This document shows, piece by piece, positions 57,279 through 64,000 of a stretch of 64,000 bases of DNA (the stretch's first letter is position 1; each line of letters starts with the position of its first letter). Position numbers and translations under genes: made by a program. Location: positions 29,417-93,416 of the forward strand of contig NZ_BOPH01000016.1 in the NCBI RefSeq assembly GCF_016863655.1, in the 5' to 3' direction. The notes beneath the pieces were generated by a model. The model was not told the DNA's origin, searched no databases, and saw nothing but the letters and a program-made list of their open reading frames with translations. Source of the DNA: Virgisporangium ochraceum. Lineage in GTDB: Bacteria; Actinomycetota; Actinomycetes; Mycobacteriales; Micromonosporaceae.

Positions 57279-57914
57279 ATGCTCGAGCTCGCGATCCTCG
57301 GCCTCCTGATGGAGACCCCGATGCACGGTTACGAGCTGCGTAAACAGCTCGCGACCAAGCTCGGCGCATTCCGGGCGGCCATCAGCTACGGGTCGCTCTA
57401 CCCGACGCTCCGGCGCATGAAGGAAGCCGGCTGGATCACCGAGGAGTCGGCGACGGCCGACAAGGATGCTCCACCGCTGGCGTCGAAGCGGGGCAAGGTC
57501 GTGTACAAGATCACAGCCGAGGGCAAAGAGCGATTTCAGGATCTTCTCGGCAGTTCCGGGCCGGAGACGTTCGACGACCCGGGGTTCGGTGTGCACTTCG
57601 CGTTCTTCTCGCGCACCGACCAGGCCACCCGACTGCGCATCCTCGAGGGCCGGCGCCGGCGCGTCGAGGAGCGGCGGGAGGGCCTGCGCACCACGTTGGG
57701 CCGCGCTGCGGAGCGGCTCGACGCCTACACGCTCGAACTCCAGCGCCACGGTCTCGATGCCTGCGAACGCGAGGTCCGGTGGTTGGAGGAGCTCATCGCG
57801 AGCGAGCGCTCCGGTCGGCCGCCGGAGGTCACCCCAGATCCGGAAGCACGGCCAGAAACCCGGCCAGAAACCCGGCCCGAAGCAAACAACCCAACCAATC
57901 TAGGAGGCACCTGA
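57279..57914 (+). CDS. PadR-family transcriptional regulator
   Basis: A 211-aa winged-helix repressor. The PadR domain (1-100) begins [20 protein letters not shown] and includes [17 protein letters not shown] and the wing [19 protein letters not shown]-terminal coiled-coil dimerisation region is followed by a [10 protein letters not shown] repeat tail. ATG at 57279 has GGAGGGAGG upstream. It lies one base before ino1, and the ino1 ribosome site is inside the padR 3' end. Probable control: autorepression through the palindrome upstream, together with ino1. Confidence 0.95.
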   Translation: MLELAILGLLMETPMHGYELRKQLATKLGAFRAAISYGSLYPTLRRMKEAGWITEESATADKDAPPLASKRGKVVYKITAEGKERFQDLLGSSGPETFDDPGFGVHFAFFSRTDQATRLRILEGRRRRVEERREGLRTTLGRAAERLDAYTLELQRHGLDACEREVRWLEELIASERSGRPPEVTPDPEARPETRPETRPEANNPTNLGGT

Positions 57915-57915
57915 C

Positions 57916-58995
57916 ATGGGCTCCGTCCGCGTGGCCGTCGTCGGTGTCGGCAACTGTGCCTCGTCCCTCGTCCAGGGGGTCGAGTACTACCGGAACGCCG
58001 ACCCGGCAACCCGCGTCCCCGGCCTCATGCACGTGAAGTTCGGCGATTATCACGTGGGCGACGTCGAGTTCGTCGCCGCCTTCGACGTCGACGCCAAGAA
58101 GGTGGGTCGTGATCTCGCCGAGGCCATCGTGGCCAGCGAGAACAACACGATCAAGATCTGCGACGTACCCCCGACCGGTGTCACCGTGCAGCGTGGCCCG
58201 ACCTACGACGGTCTCGGCAAGTACTACCGCGAGATGGTCGAGGAGAGCGACGAGCCGGCTGTCGACGTGGTCGCGGCCCTGCGCGAGGCGCGGGTCGACG
58301 TGCTCGTCTCCTACCTCCCGGTGGGCTCGGAGCAGGCCGACAAGTTCTACGCCCAGTGCGCGATCGACGCGGGTGTCGCGTTCGTCAACGCGCTGCCGGT
58401 CTTCATCGCCTCCGACCCGGAGTGGGCCAAGAAGTTCGAAGACGCCGGTGTGCCGATCGTCGGCGACGACATCAAGAGCCAGGTGGGTGCCACGATCGTG
58501 CACCGCCAGCTGGCGCGCCTCTTCGAGGAGCGCGGGGTCGAGCTGCTGCGCACGTATCAGCTCAACTTCGGCGGCAACATGGACTTCATGAACATGCTGG
58601 AGCGCGACCGCCTCCAGTCGAAGAAGATCTCGAAGACCCAGTCGGTCACGAGCCAGATCCCGCACGAGATGAACGCCGGCGCCGTCCACATCGGTCCGTC
58701 CGACCACGTGCCGTGGCTCGACGACCGCAAGTGGGCCTACATCCGGCTCGAGGGCAAGTCGTTCGGCGACACGCCGCTGAACGCCGAGCTCAAGCTCGAG
58801 GTCTGGGACTCGCCGAACTCGGCGGGCATCATCATCGACGCGGTCCGTGCGGCCAAGATCGCACTCGACCGCGGCATCGGCGGCCCGATCCTCTCGGCCT
58901 CGTCGTACTTCATGAAGTCGCCCCCGGAGCAGTACCACGACTTCGACGCGCGCGAGTCCGTCGAGAACTTCATCAACGGCAGCATCGAGCGCTAG
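57916..58995 (+). CDS. ino1: myo-Inositol-1-phosphate synthase
   Basis: A 359-aa NAD-dependent enzyme converting glucose-6-phosphate to inositol-1-phosphate, needed in actinobacteria for mycothiol and phosphatidylinositol. The Rossmann motif [16 protein letters not shown] is at the N-terminus; later [29 protein letters not shown] and LNFGGNMDF are family-typical. AGGAGG lies 8-9 bases upstream of ATG 57916. Same neighbour (PadR) as in Mycobacterium and Streptomyces. A strong terminator follows. Confidence 0.98.
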   Translation: MGSVRVAVVGVGNCASSLVQGVEYYRNADPATRVPGLMHVKFGDYHVGDVEFVAAFDVDAKKVGRDLAEAIVASENNTIKICDVPPTGVTVQRGPTYDGLGKYYREMVEESDEPAVDVVAALREARVDVLVSYLPVGSEQADKFYAQCAIDAGVAFVNALPVFIASDPEWAKKFEDAGVPIVGDDIKSQVGATIVHRQLARLFEERGVELLRTYQLNFGGNMDFMNMLERDRLQSKKISKTQSVTSQIPHEMNAGAVHIGPSDHVPWLDDRKWAYIRLEGKSFGDTPLNAELKLEVWDSPNSAGIIIDAVRAAKIALDRGIGGPILSASSYFMKSPPEQYHDFDARESVENFINGSIER

Positions 58996-59009
58996 CTCAC
59001 GTCGTAAGG

Positions 59010-59040
59010 GAGCCGGGCCGTCGTGGCCCGGCTCTTTTAT
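59010..59040 (+). terminator. Intrinsic terminator of padR-ino1
   Basis: GAGCCGGGCC (59010-59019), 5-nt loop, GGCCCGGCTC (59025-59034), then TTTTAT. A classic rho-independent terminator 14 bases after the ino1 stop. Confidence 0.95.
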
Positions 59041-59095
59041 GTGTGACGGGCCGCGTCAGCTCCGGCTACGGTCGATCATTGCCACTCGTGGCGAA

Positions 59096-59602
59096 CTACC
59101 GGAACGCCGCCTCGATCGTCACCCTTGCCTCGAGCTCGAGCAGGTGTACCTTGCGGGGGAGGCCCCCGCCGAAACCGACCAGCTTCCCGCCCGCACCCAC
59201 CACCCGGTGGCACGGGACCACGATCGGCAGCGGGTTGTGGTTGCACGCGATGCCCACCGCCCGGGCGGCTCCGGGGTCGCCGAGTTCGGTGGCGATTGAG
59301 CCGTATGTGGTGGTCTCCCCGTACTTGATGGCAGCAATCCGGTCCCAGACCTTGCGCTCGAACTCCGATCCGCTGCGTACTACCAGGGGGAGGTCGAACT
59401 CGGTGAGCGTGCCCTCGAAGTACTCGGTCAACTGTTCAGCGGCGGCGGCCAGCAGGCCGTCTGGCTCCTCCACGAGCCCGCGGCCGGGTGGTGCGCCCTG
59501 GAACTGCACGCCGCACACTCTCTCGTCGGCGCCGTCGCCGTCGACCGCGACACCGATCTCCCCGATCGGAGAGGGAACCTTCGCCCACCGCATGGCACCC
59601 AT
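59096..59602 (-). CDS. ogt: Methylated-DNA-protein-cysteine methyltransferase
   Basis: A 168-aa suicide DNA-repair protein that takes alkyl groups from O6-guanine. The acceptor Cys is in VPCHRVVGAGGKLVGFGGG near residue 128. The helix-turn-helix region YGETTTYGSIA and the N-terminal ribonuclease-like domain are present. ATG at 59602 has GGGAGG just upstream; ATG 59593 is an alternative that would remove three residues. Confidence 0.95.
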   Translation of the reverse strand: MGAMRWAKVPSPIGEIGVAVDGDGADERVCGVQFQGAPPGRGLVEEPDGLLAAAAEQLTEYFEGTLTEFDLPLVVRSGSEFERKVWDRIAAIKYGETTTYGSIATELGDPGAARAVGIACNHNPLPIVVPCHRVVGAGGKLVGFGGGLPRKVHLLELEARVTIEAAFR

Positions 59603-59654
59603 CCTGCCTCCCGCCAATGCTCAGGCCGTCGTCCGATCGGCCGACCGGCTAGGT

Positions 59655-61112
59655 ATGACCCAGGTGGCCGTACTCCCCGGATCGGGCTCTGAACCGTACG
59701 TTCGAGGTGCACGGCCGGAAGGCGTGACTACGCTCGGAGCCGTGCCCTCCCCAGGCAGTGCCGCTCAGGTGAACCGCTCGCACAACCTCCGCGCCGTCCT
59801 CCGCGTGCGCGGGTTCCGTCGGCTTCTCGGCGTCCGGATGCTGAGTCACCTGGGTGACGGCTGGTTCCAGGCGGGTCTGGCGGGCAGCGTCCTGTTCAAC
59901 CCCGACAAGGCCACGAACCCGCTGGCGATCGCGATCGGGTTCGCGATGCTGCTGCTTCCGTACTCGCTCATCGGGCCGTACGTCGGTGGCTTCCTCGACC
60001 GGTGGAGCCGCCGCTCGATCCTGTACGTGGCGAACGTGCTGCGGGCGCTGCTCGTGGTCCCCGCGGCGCTCCTGATCTTCAACGGCGACGAGGGCCTGCC
60101 GTTCCTCGTCCTCTCGTTCCTGATCATCGGGTTCAACCGCTTCTTCGTGGCCGGCGTGTCGGCGGCGATCCCGCACGTGGTCGAGGACCGGCGCCTGGTC
60201 ACGGCCAACTCGCTCGCCACCACGATGGGCTCGGTCTGCTTCGCGGTCGGCATCGGCACCGCGGCGGTCACGCTCGCGGTTTTCGACCTGGCCAGCTTCC
60301 ACGGCTACGGCGTGATCGCGTCGGTGGCCGTCCTCGGATACACCGCGTCGGCGCTGCTGGCCCGCTGGTCGTTCGGCCGGTCCGACCTCGGTCCCGACCA
60401 CCCGCCGGCCGGCGCGCTGCGCTCCGCGCTCGCCTCGTCGGGTCGCGAGATGGTCGACGGGGTACGCCACCTCGCCGCCCAGCGGGGCGCTGCGTACGCG
60501 CTGCTCGCCCAGAGCGGCCAGCGGGTGCTGTTCGGGGTGCTCACGCTGTCGGCGCTGCTGATGTTCCGCAGCCCGGTGGCGGAGGACGGTAACGTCGCCG
60601 GCGCCGTGCCGGGTCTCGCCGCGGTGTTCGTCGGTGGCGCGGTGGGCAACCTGGCCGCGTCCGTGCTGACCCCGCCGGTCGCCCGCCGCGTGTCGGGCTG
60701 GCGCTGGCTGACCCTGCTGCTGGCGCTCGAAGGGCTCGCCATCGCGGTGTTCGGCCCGGCGTTCACGCCGTACCTGCTCGCGATCGCGGTGTTCTTCGTC
60801 AACCTGGCCGGCCAGGGCGTCAAGATCGTCGTCGACACCGACCTGCAGCACGAGTGCGCCGACGACTACCGCGGCCGGGTCTTCAGCCTCAGCGACACGA
60901 TGTTCAACGTCAGCTTCGTGCTGGGCCTGTTCCTCGCCGCGCTCGTCCTGCCGGCCGACGGCCGCTCGGTCGAGGTGCTGTTCTCGGTGGCGCTCGGCTT
61001 CGTCGTGGTGGCGATCTGGTACGCGTTCACCGGCGGCCGCTGGGCGCTGCGCGTCGGTGACGACATCGCCCAGCCCGACCTCGAGGTCGACAAGGTCACC
61101 GCCCGCGTCTGA
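59655..61112 (+). CDS. Major facilitator superfamily transporter
   Basis: A 485-aa (or 456-aa) membrane transporter with about twelve hydrophobic helices. Helix 2-3 loop motif YVGGFLDRWSRRSIL is typical of MFS motif A. Substrate unknown; an MFS-like gene is near ino1 in Streptomyces too. The start is uncertain: ATG at 59655 gives a 40-residue soluble head, while GTG at 59742 begins nearer the conserved HNLRAVLRVRGFRRLL. Neither has a good ribosome site. It ends 4 bases before a parS-like sequence. Confidence 0.9.
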   Translation: MTQVAVLPGSGSEPYVRGARPEGVTTLGAVPSPGSAAQVNRSHNLRAVLRVRGFRRLLGVRMLSHLGDGWFQAGLAGSVLFNPDKATNPLAIAIGFAMLLLPYSLIGPYVGGFLDRWSRRSILYVANVLRALLVVPAALLIFNGDEGLPFLVLSFLIIGFNRFFVAGVSAAIPHVVEDRRLVTANSLATTMGSVCFAVGIGTAAVTLAVFDLASFHGYGVIASVAVLGYTASALLARWSFGRSDLGPDHPPAGALRSALASSGREMVDGVRHLAAQRGAAYALLAQSGQRVLFGVLTLSALLMFRSPVAEDGNVAGAVPGLAAVFVGGAVGNLAASVLTPPVARRVSGWRWLTLLLALEGLAIAVFGPAFTPYLLAIAVFFVNLAGQGVKIVVDTDLQHECADDYRGRVFSLSDTMFNVSFVLGLFLAALVLPADGRSVEVLFSVALGFVVVAIWYAFTGGRWALRVGDDIAQPDLEVDKVTARV

Positions 61113-61115
61113 CGC

Positions 61116-61131
61116 GGTTTCACGTGAATCC
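61116..61131. promoter_or_regulatory. parS-like site 2
   Basis: GTTTCACGTGAATC (61117-61130) differs from the 14-bp ParB site GTTTCACGTGAAAC by one base. It fills the 19-bp gap between two convergent stop codons, which suggests it is kept as a binding site rather than as a promoter. Confidence 0.72.
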
Positions 61132-62007
61132 TTACTTGCTCATCTCGACCGTGGCCAGGTCGGTCGACTGAGTCAGCGTGTTGCCGCCGCACTCGTACTT
61201 GGCCGGCTTGGTGTCCATGTCCAGCGGGATCGACGTGGTCGTCGTGCCGTTGACCTTCACCGTGGCGGTCCCGTTCGCCGACGGGTTGCTGAAGGTGAAC
61301 GAGCCGTCGGACGTCTTGAACGAGAAGGTCACCGAGCCGGTGAACGTGATCGCCACGTTCTGGCCCGACATCTTCCCGGTGTAGGTGACGCCGTTGCCGT
61401 AGTCGTACTTGCCGGTGCCGTCGGACTTCAGCTCGACGGTGCCGCCCCGGGCGGTGAACTCGGCGAGCGTGCCGTCGATGTCGACCTTCTCCCTGGCGCT
61501 GGTGACCTTCCAGGTGCCGACCACGCACTTGTCGATGCCGTTGGCGGTGGTGCCGCCGGTGCCCCCGCCGCCACCCGGGTCGTCCTTGCTGGCCCTGACG
61601 ACCACCACCCCGACGATGCCGATCACCAGGATCACTGCCACCACCGACAGCACGATCAGCGGCACCGTCGACGGCCGACGGGTGGGTTGCGCCGGTGCGG
61701 CCTGGTACGGGTTCGGATCCTGGTAGCCGTACTGGCCCTGGGGCTGCTGGTAAGGCTGCTGGTAGCCCTGGTACCCCTGCTGCCCCTGGTTCGGCGGGGC
61801 GGAGTACGGCTCCGCTGAGTACGGAGCCGCTGAGTACGGAGCGGCCGAGTAAGGGTCCGCCGGAGCGGCCGAGTACGGGTCGGCCGGTGGCGGGTACGCC
61901 TGGCCGTAGCCGGAGTTGTAGGCCTCGTTGCCGCGGAACAGTCCACAGTTCTGGCAGTTTCCCGCCGGAGTGACCTCCGTGCGGCCGCAGTTGGGACACG
62001 GCTGCAT
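61132..62007 (-). CDS. Zinc-ribbon, single-pass membrane protein with lipocalin-like domain
   Basis: A 291-aa protein. The N-terminal zinc ribbon has two CxxC pairs (CPNCGRTEV, CQNCGLF). A Pro/Tyr/Ala/Gln-rich segment has PYSAAP-type repeats (about 43-75) and QQPYQQPQ. A transmembrane helix (about 118-140) precedes a Gly-rich linker. The extracytoplasmic beta-rich domain (about 160-291) has GTWKVTSAREKVDIDGT and regular alternating strands resembling a lipocalin/META fold, with two Cys (DKCVVG, KYECGG). ATG at 62007 has GGAGGAG upstream. Function unknown. Confidence 0.83.
   Translation of the reverse strand: MQPCPNCGRTEVTPAGNCQNCGLFRGNEAYNSGYGQAYPPPADPYSAAPADPYSAAPYSAAPYSAEPYSAPPNQGQQGYQGYQQPYQQPQGQYGYQDPNPYQAAPAQPTRRPSTVPLIVLSVVAVILVIGIVGVVVVRASKDDPGGGGGTGGTTANGIDKCVVGTWKVTSAREKVDIDGTLAEFTARGGTVELKSDGTGKYDYGNGVTYTGKMSGQNVAITFTGSVTFSFKTSDGSFTFSNPSANGTATVKVNGTTTTSIPLDMDTKPAKYECGGNTLTQSTDLATVEMSK
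61796..61900 (-). repeat. 15-bp repeat tract encoding PYSAAP units
   Basis: Successive units close to GCTGAGTACGGAGCC (plus-strand reading), with a longer repeated block around GGAGCGGCCGAGTA, encode PYSAAP/PYSAEP/ADPYSAAP in the zinc-ribbon protein. Confidence 0.75.
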
Positions 62008-62170
62008 GGCTCTCCTCCAGAGGCGTTCGTGGTCGGGCTGGAATGCGACGGTAAAACACGGTGTCGAGCGCGGTCATCACCTGCTCCGGCAGGTCGACCC
62101 CCCAATCCGGGCAATCTGGTTGTTACGATCAGTCGCATACCAATTGCTTTCAGTAACGGGGGATCCGACC

Positions 62171-63610
62171 ATGGCCCGTGTCGAGCAGGCAGCCGCACCC
62201 GGTGCGGCGGCACCCGGCGAGCCCCCCGAAGCTGCGGCAACGCCCGGAACCCGCTCCACGGATCGCGCGGCCGAACCGTCGTCGACCACCTCCGAGGCGG
62301 AGCCGACCACCCGGGCCGGCCGTCGGGCCGCCCGGAGGCGTGCGTCTCAGAAGTCCGGTCGGAATTCGGACGCCCGCGACGACCGGACCCCCGCCAAGCC
62401 CCCCACTCCCAGCGAGCCGGGCGGCCAGCACGCCGCCTCCGAGACGGACGACGCCAAGCCCACCGGGCAGCACAGCGCCCAGGACACCGCCGAGGCCGGC
62501 CCGGACCGGGTCAGCCTCGTCAAGGCCCGGCCCGCCCACGCCCGCGCCGACGAACCAGCCGGCGCCGACGAACCGGCCGGCGCCGACAGCCCAGCCGACG
62601 CCGACGAACCGGCCGACACCGGCAGCCCAGCCGACGCCGACGAACCGGCCGACACCGGCAGCCCAGCCAGCGCCGGCAGGCCAGCCGACGCCGGCAGCCC
62701 AGCCAGCGCCGACGAACTGGCCGGCACAGACAATCCCGAGCCGCCATCCGGGTCCGAGCGAAACCGTGCCCCACGACCCGGCGGACCGGCCCACGCCGGT
62801 GCCCCGACCTACCGCCCCCGCCACGCCAAGCGGAACCGCCGCCGCTGGCCGGTGCTCCTCGGTGCCGGGCTGGTGCTCGTCGCGCTGGCCGGGGTCGGCG
62901 CCGCGGCGGTCGTCTCCCGGCAGGACGACGGCACCGACGGCGCCACCGCCCCGGCCGCGACGCAGATCGCGCCCGCCCCGGCGAACCTTCCGACCGGACC
63001 GTCGGGCGTCACGGCGGCGTCGGTACCGCCGCCCGCGGCGGCCGCACCGGCGGCACCGGGCACCGTCGAGTGCCGGTTCAACCCGGCGCCCGACAAGTCG
63101 CCGAAGATCGTTCCGCCGGTTCTGGCCACCCGCACGGGACTGGTCACAGCGACGATCGGCACCAACCGCGGTCCGATCTCACTGGAGCTCGACGCGACCA
63201 ACGCACCGTGCACCGTCGAGTCGTTCCTGACGCTCGCCGCCGGCCGGTACTTCAACGACACCGCCTGCCACCGCCTCACCACGATGCTGATCTTCGTGCT
63301 GCAGTGCGGCGACCCGACCGCCCTCGGCTCCGGCGACCCCGGCTACTCCTTCGACGACGAGAACCTGCCCGCGCCGGGCGGCACGCCGTACCCGCGCGGC
63401 ACGCTGGCGATGGCGAACGCCGGTCCCGACACGAACGGCAGCCAGTTCTTCATCGTCTACAAGGACAGCCCGATCGACCCCAACTACCCGGTCTTCGGGA
63501 GGGTCACCGCCGGGTTGGAGATCGTCGACCGGGTGGCGGCCGGTGGCGCGCCGGGCAACGACGGCCAGCCCAACGAGTCGCTGGTGATCCAGACGGTCCA
63601 GCTCGCCTAG
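62171..63610 (+). CDS. Membrane-anchored cyclophilin-type peptidyl-prolyl isomerase
   Basis: A 479-aa protein. A disordered cytoplasmic region of about 220 residues contains repeats such as SPADADEPADTG. One transmembrane helix (about 234-255) is followed by a Pro/Ala linker. The extracytoplasmic cyclophilin domain (about 310-478) has TVESFLTLAAGRYFNDTACHR, LQCGDP, YPRGTLAMANAGPDTNGSQF and FGRVTAGLEIVDRV. The catalytic Arg is in CHR. ATG at 62171 has GGGGGA upstream. It probably assists folding of exported proteins. Confidence 0.93.
   Translation: MARVEQAAAPGAAAPGEPPEAAATPGTRSTDRAAEPSSTTSEAEPTTRAGRRAARRRASQKSGRNSDARDDRTPAKPPTPSEPGGQHAASETDDAKPTGQHSAQDTAEAGPDRVSLVKARPAHARADEPAGADEPAGADSPADADEPADTGSPADADEPADTGSPASAGRPADAGSPASADELAGTDNPEPPSGSERNRAPRPGGPAHAGAPTYRPRHAKRNRRRWPVLLGAGLVLVALAGVGAAAVVSRQDDGTDGATAPAATQIAPAPANLPTGPSGVTAASVPPPAAAAPAAPGTVECRFNPAPDKSPKIVPPVLATRTGLVTATIGTNRGPISLELDATNAPCTVESFLTLAAGRYFNDTACHRLTTMLIFVLQCGDPTALGSGDPGYSFDDENLPAPGGTPYPRGTLAMANAGPDTNGSQFFIVYKDSPIDPNYPVFGRVTAGLEIVDRVAAGGAPGNDGQPNESLVIQTVQLA
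62590..62661 (+). repeat. Exact 36-bp tandem duplication in the PPIase gene
   Basis: The 36-bp unit beginning CCCAGCCGACGCCGACGAAC at 62590 is repeated without change at 62626-62661. It lies within a wider zone (62546-62712) of related 18-bp units encoding ADADEPADTGSP-like peptides. Confidence 0.9.
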
Positions 63611-64000
63611 TGTTTCGGGTGTCCGTTGATCGTTGTTGAGGAACAGAACCGCAGTGGGGCTTCACCTTCGTTCCGCGGACGACGATCAAGGCGGCCGGCA
63701 CAGCCCTGGTTCCGTATGGCGCAACACATTCAGCGACACACGTCGGCGCCGTTCACGGCACCCACGACGACCCCTCTCCGCCGATCTTGCAGTTGTGGCA
63801 AGATCGACGCAGACATCGACAACGGCGCGACCGCGAGCGGCGCGGCCGGGCCACAGACCTGACAAGCACCACTAGTGTCCCGAGTCGCAGGTTCGCGCGT
63901 GGTCGTGGAATGGGCAAAGCCGGCATTTTAGCCCGAGGCCACCACTGTCCGTTATCGCAAACCTGCCTACCAGGTCTGTGCCGGCCCGCTTTGATCGTCG
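63611..64000. other. Right-end intergenic region
   Basis: There is no convincing gene in the last 390 bases. They hold repeat-element copy 3 (63780-63863) and CTAGTGTCCCGAGTC at 63872-63886, which matches the border of copy 1. A final stretch (63890-64000) contains GGCATTTTAGCCCGAGGCC but no frame with start context. Short frames over the repeat encode DNGATASGAAGPQ, the same peptide as the complementary strand of copy 1, which reflects the repeat and not a gene. Confidence 0.6.
63780..63863 (+). repeat. Dispersed inverted-repeat element, copy 3 (truncated)
   Basis: GCCGATCTTGCAGTTGTGGC (63780-63799) is the left arm. It is followed directly by AAGATCGACGCAGACATCGA and the GC-rich tail. Compared with copy 1, the loop and the inner part of the second arm (about 46 bases) are missing. 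The tail 63816-63849 is identical over 34 bases to the complement of 38369-38402. Confidence 0.82.

Noticed and set aside
63626..63875. Short frames with DNGATASGAAGPQ, similar to one near 38.4 kb
   Set aside because: The shared peptide comes from the dispersed DNA repeat; the frames differ outside it and lack start signals.

Overview
The window is GC-rich, densely packed chromosomal DNA from an actinobacterium. The evidence is an HspR/HAIR-controlled dnaK-grpE-dnaJ-hspR operon, inositol-3-phosphate synthase next to a PadR regulator, an LppU/SCO3897-like protein, frequent GTG/TTG starts and many 4-bp stop/start overlaps. The order ino1 - padR - DUF5318 - ponA - GT87 membrane protein - rpsF - ssb - rpsR - rplI - dnaB matches the block near oriC in Mycobacterium, and less closely Streptomyces. 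Two near-consensus parS sites fit an origin-proximal location. Genus cannot be fixed by reading alone; a Micromonosporales/Cryptosporangium-like actinomycete is my guess.

1-9.2 kb: the end of a membrane protein gene, clpB, a BNR-repeat lipoprotein, a small conserved hypothetical protein, and the hsp70 operon. clpB and dnaK both carry HspR-type inverted repeats. 9.3-16.9 kb: two large membrane-associated GTPases coupled to a fructosamine-kinase-like protein, then moaA, a MoaD-like sulfur carrier and a membrane metallophosphoesterase. 16.8-24.5 kb: a YcnI-like copper protein, a PHP-zinc ribbon-UvrD fusion, a class V PLP enzyme, a minimal prepilin peptidase, an LppU-like protein and an orphan AAA ATPase.

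24.7-31.9 kb: a tightly coupled five-gene operon (SWIM zinc finger, DUF5691, MoxR AAA+, DUF5682, vWA). I consider it the best candidate for a little-described system. 31.9-38.3 kb: a DoxX protein, a second molybdenum-cofactor cluster (moaC, mog, moeA, moaE) and a GGDEF-EAL protein after a 526-bp AT-richer gap. 38.6-46.7 kb: a secreted IPT/TIG protein, intein-containing dnaB with a cluster of DnaA-box-like 9-mers upstream, a Pro-rich membrane protein, and the rpsF-ssb-rpsR-rplI operon.

46.9-63.6 kb: a secreted surface protein, endonuclease IV, two multi-pass membrane glycosyltransferase-like proteins, a class A PBP, DUF5318, padR with its probable operator, ino1, an O6-alkylguanine methyltransferase, an MFS transporter, a zinc-ribbon membrane protein and a cyclophilin-type PPIase.

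Three intergenic regions (38.4, 44.6 and 63.8 kb) share a dispersed inverted-repeat element built on GCCGATCTTGCAGTTGTGGC. I saw no tRNA, rRNA, CRISPR array, insertion sequence or prophage. Start sites are my choices from start codons, Shine-Dalgarno matches and overlaps; domain names come from motif recognition, not searches.
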